In this document: positions 25,698 through 36,248 of the stretch, one piece after another
Layout of the letters: each line of letters begins with the position of its first letter
Numbering within the stretch: the stretch's first letter is position 1
DNA from: an uncultured Flavobacteriaceae bacterium
GTDB lineage: Bacteria; Bacteroidota; Bacteroidia; Flavobacteriales; Flavobacteriaceae
DNA length: 64,000 nucleotides
Assembly: GCA_947489085.1 (NCBI GenBank)
Contig: CANLCJ010000003.1
Coordinates: forward strand, 1-64,000
Direction: 5' to 3'
Notes under the pieces: generated by a model
Seen by the model: the letters and a program-made list of their open reading frames with translations, nothing else
Databases searched by the model: none
Told to the model about the DNA's origin: nothing
Made by a program: the position numbers and the translations under genes

Positions 25698-27884
25698 ATG
25701 GCAATTTTAAGATTTCACGCATTAAAAACATCTATAAACAACAACATAACACCTGTAGTAAAACAAGGTAAACGTTCTGAGGTATTTGGAACAAATGTGT
25801 TTAATAGGCGCACAATGTTGCAATACCTAACGCGAGATGCTTTTAAAAGTGTAATTAGTGCTATAGAAGAGGGCAAAAAAATCAATAGAACTGTGGCCGA
25901 TCAAGTTGCATCGTCAATGAAAGATTGGGCACTATCTAAAGGCGTAACACATTATACACATTGGTTTCAACCCCTAACAGGAGCTACAGCAGAAAAGCAT
26001 GATGCTTTTTTTGAGATTTTAGAAAACGGAGATGCCATTGAGAAATTTGGAGGCAGCCAATTGGTACAGCAAGAACCAGATGCCTCTAGTTTTCCAAGTG
26101 GAGGCATTAGAAATACGTTCGAAGCCAGAGGTTATACCGCATGGGATCCCACATCTCCTGCATTTATATACGAAACAACACTATGTATACCCACTATATT
26201 TGTGGCCTATACAGGAGAAGCCTTAGATTATAAAACCCCTCTGTTAAGGGCTTTAAATGCTTTAGATGCCGCAGCAACAGATGTTTGCAAGTACTTTGAT
26301 AAAAACGTAAAAAAAGTAACCACCTCTATGGGCTGGGAGCAAGAGTATTTTTTAGTAGATAAAAATTTGGCAGCTTGCAGACCAGACATACTGTTAACGG
26401 GAAGAACATTATTAGGGCATTCGCCAGCAAAAGGGCAGCAGTTAGACGACCACTACTTTGGCTCTATCCCCACACGCGCCCTAAATTTTATGCGCGATTT
26501 AGAGCACCAGTGCATGCTTTTAGGTATACCAGCAAAGACACGACATAATGAGGTAGCTCCAAATCAATTTGAAATTGCACCAATACACGAAGAAGCTAAC
26601 TTGGCAGTAGACCATAACTCGCTTTTAATGGACGTTATGAGTAGGGTAGCACTTAAACATAATTTTGAAGTATTGCTTCATGAAAAACCATTTGCAAACA
26701 TTAACGGTTCTGGTAAACATAACAATTGGTCCATGTCTACAAATACAGGCACAAATGTGTTAAAACCAGGAAAAACGCCCATGAGTAATCTGCAGTTTTT
26801 AACCTTTTTTGTAAATACCATAAAGGCGGTTTATGAGAATGAAGAACTTCTAAGAGCATCCATAGCCTCTGCAAGTAACGACCACAGATTAGGTGCTAAC
26901 GAGGCCCCACCAGCTATTATTTCGATATTTATAGGCGAACAACTTACAAAAGTGTTGCAAGATCTAGAAGGCGTAACAAAAGGAAAATTATCTCCAAAAG
27001 AAAAAACAGATTTAAAGCTTAATGTTGTTGGTAAAATACCAGATGTGTTATTAGATAATACCGATAGAAACAGAACCTCTCCCTTTGCATTTACAGGCAA
27101 TAAATTCGAATTTAGAGCCGTGGGATCTATGGCCAATTGTGGTAAGCCGCTAACCATACTTAATACCATCGTAGCAAAACAACTAAAGGCATTTAAAGAA
27201 GAAGTGGATGCTTTGGTAGATGGTAAAAGCTTTAAAAAAGACGAAGCTATTTTTAACGTATTGCGAGAGTACATAAAATCGTCTAAAGACATTTTATTTG
27301 AAGGTAACGGGTATGGCCAGTCTTGGGAATTAGAAGCCAAAAAGCGTGGTCTTAGTAATAATAAAACCACTCCAGAAGCCCTAAAAGTAAATCTACATAA
27401 AAGTACCATAAAGCTTTTCGAGCAAATGGGCGTAATGAGTAAAGTAGAAGTAGAAGCGCGCTACGATGTCGAAATGGAAGCGTACATCAATTACATTCAA
27501 ATAGAAAGTAGAGTTATTGGCGATATTGCCAGAAACCACATTGTACCTACAGCTGTAAAATATCAAAACATACTAATAGACAACGTAAAAGGATTAAAAG
27601 TAATTTTCGATAAAGATTACAAATCGCTGGCAAAAGAACAGCTTAATTTAATAAAAGCCATTTCTGCACACATCGATGGTATAAACAGTAATGTTACTAA
27701 AATGATAGGCGCTAGAGACGTGGCGCACCAAATAGAAGACGTTACAGCAAGAGCAGAAGCATATAGCAATAACGTAAAACCTTTTTTCGAAGAAATAAGG
27801 ACGCATTGCGATGGTTTAGAATTATTAGTAGACGACGAGCTTTGGCCGTTAACAAAATATAGAGAATTATTGTTTATAAGATAA
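25698..27884 (+). CDS. glnN: Glutamine synthetase type III
   Basis: The large (728 residues) GSIII class of glutamine synthetase, first known from Bacteroides and cyanobacteria. Motifs include WFQPLTG near 90, the active-site segment MGWEQEYFLV near 210, RHNEVAPNQFEIAP near 294, NINGSGKHNNWS near 334 and RNRTSPFAFTGNKFEFRAVGS near 455. The long C-terminal helical domain is complete. The ATG at 25698 gives MAILRFHALK, a usual start. It is divergent from the GSII-like gene, and purM follows after 59 bases. Confidence 0.93.
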   Translation: MAILRFHALKTSINNNITPVVKQGKRSEVFGTNVFNRRTMLQYLTRDAFKSVISAIEEGKKINRTVADQVASSMKDWALSKGVTHYTHWFQPLTGATAEKHDAFFEILENGDAIEKFGGSQLVQQEPDASSFPSGGIRNTFEARGYTAWDPTSPAFIYETTLCIPTIFVAYTGEALDYKTPLLRALNALDAAATDVCKYFDKNVKKVTTSMGWEQEYFLVDKNLAACRPDILLTGRTLLGHSPAKGQQLDDHYFGSIPTRALNFMRDLEHQCMLLGIPAKTRHNEVAPNQFEIAPIHEEANLAVDHNSLLMDVMSRVALKHNFEVLLHEKPFANINGSGKHNNWSMSTNTGTNVLKPGKTPMSNLQFLTFFVNTIKAVYENEELLRASIASASNDHRLGANEAPPAIISIFIGEQLTKVLQDLEGVTKGKLSPKEKTDLKLNVVGKIPDVLLDNTDRNRTSPFAFTGNKFEFRAVGSMANCGKPLTILNTIVAKQLKAFKEEVDALVDGKSFKKDEAIFNVLREYIKSSKDILFEGNGYGQSWELEAKKRGLSNNKTTPEALKVNLHKSTIKLFEQMGVMSKVEVEARYDVEMEAYINYIQIESRVIGDIARNHIVPTAVKYQNILIDNVKGLKVIFDKDYKSLAKEQLNLIKAISAHIDGINSNVTKMIGARDVAHQIEDVTARAEAYSNNVKPFFEEIRTHCDGLELLVDDELWPLTKYRELLFIR

Positions 27885-27943
27885 TGGATGAAAATAGTTA
27901 AAACCCATCAAAAAAATTAAATTTGCAGCTTAATTTAGTACCT

Positions 27944-29122
27944 ATGAGCCAAGAAGTAAGTAAACGTTATGCCCAACGAGGGGTATCAGCATCAAAAGAA
28001 GATGTACACAATGCCATTAAGAATATAGATAAAGGCCTGTTTCCTAAAGCATTTTGTAAAATCGTTCCAGATTACCTTACAAACGACGATGCCTATTGTT
28101 TAATAATGCATGCAGATGGCGCAGGTACAAAATCGTCCTTAGCCTACATGTACTGGAAAGAGACGGGAGACGTATCTGTTTGGAAAGGCATAGCTCAAGA
28201 TGCTTTAATTATGAATGTTGACGATTTGCTATGTGTTGGTGCAACAGATAACATTATGCTATCTTCAACAATAGGGAGAAATAAAAATAATATTCCAGGT
28301 GAAGTTATATCTGCCATTATAAATGGAACAGAAGAATTAATAGCCGATTTAAAATCCTTTGGCGTAACGATACATTCCACAGGAGGAGAAACAGCAGATG
28401 TTGGCGATTTGGTACGCACAATAATTGTAGACTCCACAGTAACAGCGAGAATAAAGCGTAGTGAGGTTATAGATAATGCTAATATAAAAGCAGGAGATGT
28501 TATAGTTGGTTTAGAATCTTTTGGGCAAGCCAGTTACGAAAAGGCCTATAATGGAGGTATGGGAAGTAATGGTTTAACCTCTGCAAGACATGATGTATTT
28601 AGCAAGTACTTGGCAGAAAAATATCCAGAAAGTTTTGATGCCGCGGTACCAGAAGATTTGGTTTACTCTGGCGCTGTAAAGTTAACAGATAGCGTAACTG
28701 ACGCACCAATAGATGCAGGAAAATTGGTGTTATCGCCAACAAGAACTTATGCGCCAATTATAAAAGCTATACTTTCCAAATACAAAAGCGATACTGTACA
28801 TGGCATGGTGCATTGTTCTGGAGGCGCACAAACAAAAATTCTTCACTTTGTAGATAATCTACACATCGTAAAAGACAATATGTTTGCAATACCACCATTG
28901 TTTAAACTAATACAAGAGCAATCTAAAACAGATTGGAAAGAAATGTATCAAGTTTTTAATTGTGGGCATAGAATGGAATTGTATGTATCCCCAGAAATAG
29001 CAGAAGACCTTATAGCGATATCTAAATCGTTTAATGTAGATGCTAAAATAATAGGTCGTGTAGAAGCAAGTGCGCAGAAGAAGTTAACGATAGAAAGTGA
29101 ATTTGGTACGTTCGAGTATTAG
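27944..29122 (+). CDS. purM: Phosphoribosylformylglycinamidine cyclo-ligase (AIR synthase-related)
   Basis: Makes aminoimidazole ribonucleotide, the fifth step of purine synthesis, using ATP. It has 392 residues, the longer Bacteroidota form of AIR synthase. The nucleotide/Mg region HADGAGTKS is near 46, the NVDDLLCVGA segment is typical of PurM/PurL folds, and HSTGGETADVGDLVRT is the substrate loop. The N terminus MSQEVSKRYAQRGVS at 27944 is preferred over a TTG seven codons upstream. Its closeness to the glutamine synthetase gene could be for coordinated nitrogen supply to purines, but this is inference. Confidence 0.85.
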   Translation: MSQEVSKRYAQRGVSASKEDVHNAIKNIDKGLFPKAFCKIVPDYLTNDDAYCLIMHADGAGTKSSLAYMYWKETGDVSVWKGIAQDALIMNVDDLLCVGATDNIMLSSTIGRNKNNIPGEVISAIINGTEELIADLKSFGVTIHSTGGETADVGDLVRTIIVDSTVTARIKRSEVIDNANIKAGDVIVGLESFGQASYEKAYNGGMGSNGLTSARHDVFSKYLAEKYPESFDAAVPEDLVYSGAVKLTDSVTDAPIDAGKLVLSPTRTYAPIIKAILSKYKSDTVHGMVHCSGGAQTKILHFVDNLHIVKDNMFAIPPLFKLIQEQSKTDWKEMYQVFNCGHRMELYVSPEIAEDLIAISKSFNVDAKIIGRVEASAQKKLTIESEFGTFEY

Positions 29123-29260
29123 AGGAATAGAATAGTAGAAAGCACATTTTTATACCTTTAAATTTAACCATTTTCTAAAAATAGAAGGGCTACACTTTAT
29201 GTTAAAATTGTGGAATGGTTTTTGTTAAATTTAGTGCTTTCAAACCAATTGTAAAGCATT

Positions 29261-30226
29261 ATGAAAATACCGGTTTTAATTGTTTTTATGCTTTTAACAG
29301 CATACGCCGTAGCGCAACCAGACTCGCTGTACCTTAAGGAGAAAAAGGTGTATACAGGGCCCCAATGGAAACAAAAGCAAAATGCTAGTGTAGATATTAG
29401 TCAAGTAAGTTTTACAAATTGGAATGCAGGAGGTACCAACTCTATATCGGCACTTTTAGGCTATAAATTTACCGCAGATTATAAAGATAAATTTTTCTCT
29501 TGGAAAAATAATTTACGTGTAGGTTATGGTTTAAATAAACAGCAAGATAGAGCCGTTAGAAAAACCGATGACATTTTTGAAATAACGTCTAACTTAGGCT
29601 ACCAACCCACAAAAGTTTCTAAATGGTTCTACTCGGCAAGGTTTAGTTTTAAAACACAATTAACAGATGGCTTTAAAGCGTCTGATGTAGAAAACGAAAA
29701 CCCAATATCGACTTTTTTGGCACCAGGCTATCTGTTTTTTGGGGGAGGTATGGAATATGGAAGAAACATAGACCGTTTGTCTCTATACCTATCGCCACTT
29801 ACACTTAAAGCCACATTTGTTTTAGATCAAGAATTAGCAAACCAAGGTGCTTTTGGTGTAACTCCAGCTGTTTTAGATTCAGAAGAGAATGTTATAACCG
29901 AAGGCGAAAATACACGTCAAGAATTAGGGATACTCGTTACTAATAGTTACGATTTAAAACTGGCTAAAAATATTACAGCAAAGCATATATTGAGTTTATA
30001 CTCCGACTACATTAATAATTTTGGAAACGTTGATGTAGACTGGCGTTTAAATTTCGATTTTAAAGTAAACAGTTTTGTAAGAGCGACATTAGAGTCTCAC
30101 CTAAGGTACGACGACGATGTAAAAACACTACAACCTTCGGAGACAGAAGAAGGGGAATTTGACGAAGCAGGTGCAAGAGTGCAATGGAAACAATTTTTAG
30201 GCGTAGGTTTTGCAGTAAATTTTTAA
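29261..30226 (+). CDS. DUF3078 outer-membrane-type protein
   Basis: An exported 321-residue protein with a signal peptide (residues 1-18, VFMLLTAYAVAQ) and the DUF3078 domain. The core SQVSFTNWNAGGTNSIS is near residues 46-62, and alternating beta strands of 9-11 residues end in a terminal aromatic (AVNF), as in beta-barrel outer-membrane proteins. The family is common in Bacteroidota and has no established function. It stands alone after purM (138-base gap) with nothing recognisable in the next 313 bases. Confidence 0.8.
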   Translation: MKIPVLIVFMLLTAYAVAQPDSLYLKEKKVYTGPQWKQKQNASVDISQVSFTNWNAGGTNSISALLGYKFTADYKDKFFSWKNNLRVGYGLNKQQDRAVRKTDDIFEITSNLGYQPTKVSKWFYSARFSFKTQLTDGFKASDVENENPISTFLAPGYLFFGGGMEYGRNIDRLSLYLSPLTLKATFVLDQELANQGAFGVTPAVLDSEENVITEGENTRQELGILVTNSYDLKLAKNITAKHILSLYSDYINNFGNVDVDWRLNFDFKVNSFVRATLESHLRYDDDVKTLQPSETEEGEFDEAGARVQWKQFLGVGFAVNF

Positions 30227-30539
30227 TACTGCAGTATGCTATTAATGTGTGATAATACAATTTATAAACATTTAAAAAATTGATTTTTAGTATTTTAAGT
30301 CGCAATCATGGACTCTTTTTAATATCTTATTTTAATTTAACGTAATTTTTTTCGTTGTTTTAGGTCTTGAAATAGAATACTCATTTTAATTTAAGAATTA
30401 GTGAGACTCTAAATTTGGAATGATTTTTAGATTTTAAAACCAAAGTTTATATCGTTTCTAGAAGAAAAGAAAGTAAAAGTTATACCCTAAAAATTAAACG
30501 CTCTAGTTTTATAGAAATCTAGATTTTAGACGTTGTAAA
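30227..30539. other. Intergenic region before the B12-dependent RNR gene
   Basis: This stretch of 313 bases is about 75% A+T and has no open frame of note. I looked for a cobalamin riboswitch (conserved GCCACTG B12 box) because the downstream gene is B12-dependent, and saw none. Only a short ACTGCAGT palindrome right after the DUF3078 stop stands out. Confidence 0.5.
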
Positions 30540-33104
30540 ATGGAAAAAGTCGCCTGTAAAGAACAAGTTTTCACTCAAGATGAAGTTTTTAAAACCACAC
30601 TAAAGTATTTTAAAAATGATGAACTTGCAGCAAATGTTTGGATTAACAAATACGCATTGAAAAATGCAGACGGAGCGCTTTTAGAACTGTCTCCAGACGA
30701 TATGCACAAACGCATAGCTAAAGAGATTGCTAGAATTGAACTAAACTATACCAATCCACTTGAGGAAGAAACCATATATAACCTTATAAAAGGATTTAAA
30801 TATATAGTACCCCAAGGCAGTCCCATGGCAGGCATAGGCAATCCTTATCAAATAGCGTCCCTATCCAATTGTTTTGTAATAGGTAATGAGGGCGATTCCG
30901 ATTCTTATGGCGGCATCATGAAAATAGACCAAGAACAAGCACAGCTTATGAAGCGAAGAGGCGGTGTAGGTCACGATTTATCCCATATACGTCCAAAAGG
31001 ATCTAAAGTTAAAAATTCAGCTCTAACATCAACAGGTATAGTGCCGTTTATGGAGCGCTATTCAAACACCACTAGAGAAGTAGCACAAGACGGTCGCAGA
31101 GGCGCCTTAATGCTATCGTTAGCTATAAATCACCCAGATGCAGAAGATTTTATAGATGCAAAATTAGAAACCGATAAAATAACAGGTGCTAATGTTTCTA
31201 TTCGTATAGATAATGCTTTTATGGAAGCTGTTAAGAAAGGCAAAACTTACCAGCAAAAATATCCGATACATCAAGAAAAGCCAAAAACTTCGAAGACTGT
31301 AGACGCCCAAACACTTTGGAAAAAAATAGTGCATAACGCATGGAAATCGGCAGAACCAGGCATTTTATTTTGGGATACCATAATTAAAAATTCTGTGCCA
31401 GATTGTTACGCAGATTTAGGCTATAAAACGCTATCTACCAATCCCTGTGGCGAAATACCACTTTGTGCTTACGATTCTTGTCGCTTATTGGCTATCAATT
31501 TGTTCTCTTATGTAGACCAGCCATTTACAGAGCATGCAAATTTCAACTTTAAACGTTTTAAAACGCATGTAGCCTACGCACAGCGAATTATGGACGATAT
31601 TGTAGATTTAGAGTTAGAGAAAATAGACAGTATTCTTAGAAAAATAGAACAAGACCCAGAAGCAGAAGCCCTAAAAGCAGTAGAACACAATTTGTGGCTA
31701 CGCATTAGGAAAAAAGCCAAAGAAGGCAGAAGAACAGGTGTAGGTATTACTGCCGAAGGCGATATGCTTGCCGCATTAGGTCTAACCTATGGAAGTGAAG
31801 CCGCAAATCAATTTGCAGAACACATACACAAAACATTGGCAATAGAGGCTTATAAAAGCTCTGTTAATCTGGCTAAAGAAAGAGGTGCGTTTGCTATTTA
31901 TAATGCAGAAAGAGAAGAGAAAAATCCGTTTATACAACGTTTAAAATTGGCAGACGAGACTTTGTATAACAACATGGTAAAATACGGAAGACGAAATATT
32001 GCACTTCTTACCATAGCGCCAACGGGTACAACAAGTTTAATGACGCAAACAACATCTGGCATAGAACCTGTGTTTTTACCAGTATATAAAAGAAGACGAA
32101 AGGTAAACCCTGGCGATAAAACTGCCAATGTAGATTTTACAGATGCGGTTGGAGACTCTTGGGAAGAACACACTGTTTTCCATCACAAATTCAAACAATG
32201 GATGGAAATTAGTGGCATAGATACAACGAAAACTTATACCCAGGAAGCACTTGATGCTTTTGTAGCGCAATCTCCATATTTTAAAGCGACTTCTAACGAT
32301 GTAAATTGGTTGGATAAAGTACAAATGCAAGGTGCCGTACAAAAATGGGTAGACCACTCTATTAGTGTTACCATAAACTTGCCAAACACAGCAACAGAAG
32401 ATTTGGTGGGCGAATTGTATTTTAAAGCATGGGAGGTGGGCTGTAAAGGTGTTACTGTATATAGAGAAGGGTCTAGGTCAGGTGTGCTAGTTGCGGCAGA
32501 GGATACCTTAAAAAAAGAACAAGACCATAAAACCATAGGAAACAATGCTTTAAAATTTCCTAAAAAACGACCACAATCTCTAAAAGCACATGTGGTACGT
32601 TTTCAAAATAATAAAGAAAAATGGATCGCCTTTATAGGTTTGATAAACGATAAGCCTTACGAAATTTTTACGGGCTTAGCAGACGATGAAGATGGTATAC
32701 TATTGCCAAGATGGGTAAGCGAAGGTGTAATTATAAAAAATAAAATTGAAGGTGGTACGACGCGCTACGATTTTCAATATAAAAACACAAGAGGGTACAA
32801 AACTACCATAGAAGGGCTGTCTCATAAATTTAATCCAGAGTTTTGGAATTATGCAAAGCTTATATCGAGCACATTACGCCATGGCATGTCTATAGATAAG
32901 ATTGTAGATTTGGTAAATAGTTTAGAATTAGATAGCGCATCCATCAATTCTTGGATAAATGGTGTTGGCCGTGCTTTAAAACGTTACGTGGAAGATGGTA
33001 CAGAAGCTAATGGACAAACATGTAGTAATTGCGATTCTAAAAACTTAGTGTATCAAGAAGGGTGTTTAACTTGTAAAGATTGTGGCTCCTCAAAATGCGG
33101 TTAA
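30540..33104 (+). CDS. nrdJ: Adenosylcobalamin-dependent ribonucleotide reductase (class II)
   Basis: Reduces ribonucleotides for DNA synthesis by a radical made from coenzyme B12, with no oxygen need. It has 854 residues and no N-terminal ATP-cone. The N-terminal redox Cys is in SLSNCFVIG near 119. The NPCGEIPLC segment near 301 holds the Asn, radical Cys and Glu of the catalytic site, and APTGTTSLM near 490 binds phosphate. The C-terminal part carries a cysteine-rich zinc-ribbon-like end (CSNC...CLTCKDCGSSKCG, near 829-854), which normally includes the cysteines that re-reduce the active site. No radical-generating subunit gene is nearby, as expected for class II. Confidence 0.92.
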   Translation: MEKVACKEQVFTQDEVFKTTLKYFKNDELAANVWINKYALKNADGALLELSPDDMHKRIAKEIARIELNYTNPLEEETIYNLIKGFKYIVPQGSPMAGIGNPYQIASLSNCFVIGNEGDSDSYGGIMKIDQEQAQLMKRRGGVGHDLSHIRPKGSKVKNSALTSTGIVPFMERYSNTTREVAQDGRRGALMLSLAINHPDAEDFIDAKLETDKITGANVSIRIDNAFMEAVKKGKTYQQKYPIHQEKPKTSKTVDAQTLWKKIVHNAWKSAEPGILFWDTIIKNSVPDCYADLGYKTLSTNPCGEIPLCAYDSCRLLAINLFSYVDQPFTEHANFNFKRFKTHVAYAQRIMDDIVDLELEKIDSILRKIEQDPEAEALKAVEHNLWLRIRKKAKEGRRTGVGITAEGDMLAALGLTYGSEAANQFAEHIHKTLAIEAYKSSVNLAKERGAFAIYNAEREEKNPFIQRLKLADETLYNNMVKYGRRNIALLTIAPTGTTSLMTQTTSGIEPVFLPVYKRRRKVNPGDKTANVDFTDAVGDSWEEHTVFHHKFKQWMEISGIDTTKTYTQEALDAFVAQSPYFKATSNDVNWLDKVQMQGAVQKWVDHSISVTINLPNTATEDLVGELYFKAWEVGCKGVTVYREGSRSGVLVAAEDTLKKEQDHKTIGNNALKFPKKRPQSLKAHVVRFQNNKEKWIAFIGLINDKPYEIFTGLADDEDGILLPRWVSEGVIIKNKIEGGTTRYDFQYKNTRGYKTTIEGLSHKFNPEFWNYAKLISSTLRHGMSIDKIVDLVNSLELDSASINSWINGVGRALKRYVEDGTEANGQTCSNCDSKNLVYQEGCLTCKDCGSSKCG

Positions 33105-33267
33105 AAATTACAGGCGCGTATAACTATAATTTAACCTATATTTTTTTATGCTTTTTCACTTGAGGTAATACTATTTAAAAATATTTTATATATTTACATA
33201 TCAGTTTATAAGAGAATTAACGTGAAATTGTGTTACATTTTCTTCATAATTAATTAATGTTTCTTTA

Positions 33268-33486
33268 ATGAAACGCGTTATGGATAAACTTCAAATTTAT
33301 ATTATTTGCGACGATATCTCAATCTTGCATCAAATTAACACAGATGGTGTACAACTCATAGAGAATTCTCTGGAAGTTAAAAATGATAAATTCTATATTA
33401 AAGCTATAATAGAATCGCACGTTATTAAAAGCATCAAAACCATTTGTGATATTGAAATTATAGAAAACGTAGAATTCGAAGCCTAG
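33268..33486 (+). CDS. Small hypothetical protein, 72 aa
   Basis: An unrecognised acidic, isoleucine-rich protein of 72 residues (or 68 if it starts at the second Met, 33280). It has an alternating hydrophobic pattern that suggests a small beta-alpha-beta fold, with no signal peptide. It is 163 bases after the RNR gene on the same strand, with its own AT-rich upstream. A real gene is likely from its composition, but it could be lineage-specific. Confidence 0.5.
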   Translation: MKRVMDKLQIYIICDDISILHQINTDGVQLIENSLEVKNDKFYIKAIIESHVIKSIKTICDIEIIENVEFEA

Positions 33487-33859
33487 TAAGTTAAATGCTT
33501 ATTAAACAACTTAAATTTAAATATTAGGTTCTAGTTTTTCTATTGTGTCTACTTTTCCGAGTATAATTGTTTCTCCAATACCCCTTGTTATTAATATAAT
33601 ACTACGTGTCGTGTTTGCTCTATTTTTTGAATAGTAGGGTTACACTAGCCAAGCAATACTTTATTAATTGATAAATTATCGTATTTTTGGAATCCAATTT
33701 ACAGGCATGTTGAAACAGATTTAAGGAATTGATTTTAAGAATTGATTTTCAATACGTTATAAGCATACATGTTCTTTGTATTGGTATAAACCTTCTTTCG
33801 AAGTAAACATAACAGCACTATCAAAACAAATTTTGGTAGTGTTTATATTAAAAAAGCAG
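33487..33859. other. Intergenic region with one weak coding-like remnant
   Basis: These 373 bases lie before prfA. On the minus strand, 33517..33639 stays open for 40 codons ending in TAA, with protein-like composition (segments SIILITRGIGETI and LGKVDTIEKLEPN), but has no start and is flanked upstream by a stop. It may be the tail of a decayed gene. Chance is a real alternative. Nothing else is recognisable. Confidence 0.25.
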
Positions 33860-34936
33860 ATGTTAGATAAATTACAGATAGTAAAACAACGTTTTGATGA
33901 GGTAAGTGATTTAATCATTCAACCAGATATCATAACAGATCAAAAACGTTACGTCTCACTAAACAGAGAATATAAAGATTTAAGGCTCTTAATGGAAAAG
34001 CGAGAAGCTTACATAGAGTTTACAGATAATCTAAAAGAAGCCGAAGAAATTATTGCAGATGGCAGCGATCCGGAAATGGTGGAAATGGCAAAAATGCAGT
34101 ATGATGAAGCCAAAGACGGGATTCCTAAGTTAGAAGAAGAAATCAAAGTACTTTTAATACCAAAAGACCCAGAAGATTCTAAAAATGCTGTAGTAGAATT
34201 ACGTGCAGGTACAGGAGGAGACGAAGCTAGTATTTTTGCTGGAGATTTATTTAGAATGTATACTAAATATTGCGAAGGCAAAGGATGGAATGTAAGTACA
34301 GTAGATTTTAGTGAGGGTACCAATGGAGGCTTTAAAGAAATTCAATTTGAAGTTTCTGGAGAAGACGTTTACGGTACACTTAAGTTTGAAGCAGGGGTAC
34401 ACCGTGTGCAACGTGTGCCACAAACAGAAACACAAGGTCGTGTGCATACCAGTGCTGCTACCGTTATGGTGTTTCCAGAAGCAGAAGAGTTTGATGTAGA
34501 GATTAACCCTAAAGATGTACGTATCGATTTTTTCTGTTCTTCAGGGCCAGGAGGGCAATCGGTAAACACAACCTATTCTGCAGTGCGTTTAACACACGAG
34601 CCCACAGGCTTAGTAGCGCAGTGCCAAGACCAGAAATCCCAACATAAAAATAAAGAAAAAGCATTTAAGGTATTGCGTTCGCGTTTATACGATTTAGAAT
34701 TAGCAAAGAAGAATGCCGAAGATGCTGAAAAACGTGGAAGTATGGTATCTTCTGGAGATAGAAGTGCTAAAATTAGAACCTACAACTACCCGCAAGGGCG
34801 TGTTACAGATCATAGAATAGGATTAACATTGTACGATTTATCTAATATTGTAAATGGGGATATTCAAAAAATTATAGACGAATTGCAATTGGCTGAAAAT
34901 ACAGAAAAGCTAAAAGCAAGTGATGAAACCATATAA
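33860..34936 (+). CDS. prfA: Peptide chain release factor 1
   Basis: Terminates translation at UAA and UAG codons. It has 358 residues, the standard RF1 length. The GGQ motif that triggers peptide release is in [11 protein letters not shown] near residue 232. The stop-codon-reading PxT tripeptide reads PQT in [10 protein letters not shown], a variant of the E. coli PAT. An upstream extension to 33776 is open but unlike RF1, so the ATG at 33860 ([12 protein letters not shown]) is chosen. The pyrF gene follows after 44 bases and is probably co-transcribed. Confidence 0.95.
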   Translation: MLDKLQIVKQRFDEVSDLIIQPDIITDQKRYVSLNREYKDLRLLMEKREAYIEFTDNLKEAEEIIADGSDPEMVEMAKMQYDEAKDGIPKLEEEIKVLLIPKDPEDSKNAVVELRAGTGGDEASIFAGDLFRMYTKYCEGKGWNVSTVDFSEGTNGGFKEIQFEVSGEDVYGTLKFEAGVHRVQRVPQTETQGRVHTSAATVMVFPEAEEFDVEINPKDVRIDFFCSSGPGGQSVNTTYSAVRLTHEPTGLVAQCQDQKSQHKNKEKAFKVLRSRLYDLELAKKNAEDAEKRGSMVSSGDRSAKIRTYNYPQGRVTDHRIGLTLYDLSNIVNGDIQKIIDELQLAENTEKLKASDETI

Positions 34937-34980
34937 CACGAAGTACAATTTCTAGTTTTAGTTGAATTAAAACCACAATA

Positions 34981-35808
34981 TTGACAACAGAACAACTTAT
35001 CTCCGAAATTAAAAGAAAGCAATCCTTTTTATGTATTGGATTAGATGTAGACCTCACTAAAATACCAGAGCATTTATTAGCAGAAGAAGATCCTATTTTT
35101 GCTTTTAATAAAGCAATTATAGATGCCACACACCATCTATGTGTGGCCTATAAACCTAATACCGCTTTTTACGAGGCTTATGGTATAAAAGGTTGGAAAG
35201 CTTTAGAAAAAACAATAAGGTACCTTAACACAAAGTACCCAGAAATTTATACTATAGCAGACGCTAAACGTGGAGACATAGGCAATACGAGTACAATGTA
35301 CGCTAAAGCTTTTTTTGAAGACTTAGCATTCGATTCTGTTACTGTAGCGCCCTATATGGGTAAAGATTCTGTAGAACCTTTTTTGGCCTTTAAAAACAAA
35401 CACACCATAATGTTGGCATTAACCTCTAATGCTGGAGCTTTCGATTTTCAAACCAAAACAATAGAAGGAAAAGAAGTCTATAAACAGGTTTTAGAAACCT
35501 CTAAATCTTGGGAAAACGCACAAAACCTTATGTATGTTGTTGGAGCTACTAAGGCAGAGTATTTGGCTGAGGTAAGAGCCATTGTACCAGACAGTTTTTT
35601 ACTAGTGCCAGGCGTAGGCGCACAAGGTGGCAGCTTAGAAGCTGTGTGCAAATACGGAATTACAAGTACTATAGGACTATTGGTAAACTCCTCTCGAGGG
35701 ATTATTTATGCCTCTAAGCATGCCGATTTTGCAGAAGCAGCAGCAAATAAAGCCACACAATTACAACAAGACATGGCTTCTGAGTTGTCTAAGTATAAGC
35801 TTTTGTAA
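34981..35808 (+). CDS. pyrF: Orotidine 5'-phosphate decarboxylase
   Basis: Last step of UMP synthesis. A 275-residue protein of the longer bacterial PyrF (type 2) group. The catalytic DAKRGDIG is near residues 93-100, the CIGLDVDL substrate segment near 18-25 and the VPGVGAQGG phosphate loop near 212. Translation starts with TTG 34981, as no ATG precedes the first beta strand. The gene is in a two-gene unit with prfA. Confidence 0.92.
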   Translation: MTTEQLISEIKRKQSFLCIGLDVDLTKIPEHLLAEEDPIFAFNKAIIDATHHLCVAYKPNTAFYEAYGIKGWKALEKTIRYLNTKYPEIYTIADAKRGDIGNTSTMYAKAFFEDLAFDSVTVAPYMGKDSVEPFLAFKNKHTIMLALTSNAGAFDFQTKTIEGKEVYKQVLETSKSWENAQNLMYVVGATKAEYLAEVRAIVPDSFLLVPGVGAQGGSLEAVCKYGITSTIGLLVNSSRGIIYASKHADFAEAAANKATQLQQDMASELSKYKLL

Positions 35809-36248
35809 CATATTTAAAGCACACTCTTTAACATAAATCATGTTCGAGTAGCCTTTTAGTTTTAAAATAGAGTATGATGGAGTTTTACCCTGCATACAAT
35901 AAAAGTACGAGTTTAACCATGTGTAATTTTAATCTTTAAGAAGGTAGCATAAAACTAGTTTATTCTTTCGAAAAAAATTCTACATAAAAACAAGAATAGA
36001 AGAACCAAAATAATAGACGTAACGTACATCTTAATAGCTTAAGTTTTCAAACGCTAGTATTTTTATTGCCATATAAAATTATCTCTATGTTTTAAAGCAC
36101 AGATTTTAGAGCTTAATTTCGAGTGTTTAGAATGTATTTATAAGCTTTGGTGAAGCTATTTATAAATTCGTAGTTGTTTAATACAAGTATAACCGTTGTT
36201 ACAATAGACCTATTAAATAAAGTAGGCAATTTTTAGAAAATCATTTAT
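35809..36248. other. 440-base intergenic region without a recognised feature
   Basis: Very AT-rich with stop codons in all frames. I saw no hairpin terminator, tRNA or coding remnant that I could support. It precedes bshB1 and should contain that gene's promoter. Confidence 0.4.

Noticed and set aside
30227-30539. Cobalamin riboswitch before the B12-dependent RNR gene
   Set aside because: Expected from the gene's function, but the conserved B12 box and surrounding stems are not visible.
34000-34700. Altered stop-codon recognition in release factor 1 (PQT instead of PAT)
   Set aside because: The first and last residues of the PxT tripeptide are kept and the middle residue varies naturally among RF1 proteins, so no change in decoding is implied.
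35809-36248. Hidden gene or RNA in the 440-base gap before bshB1
   Set aside because: All frames are closed by frequent stops and no strong hairpin or tRNA-like fold was seen.
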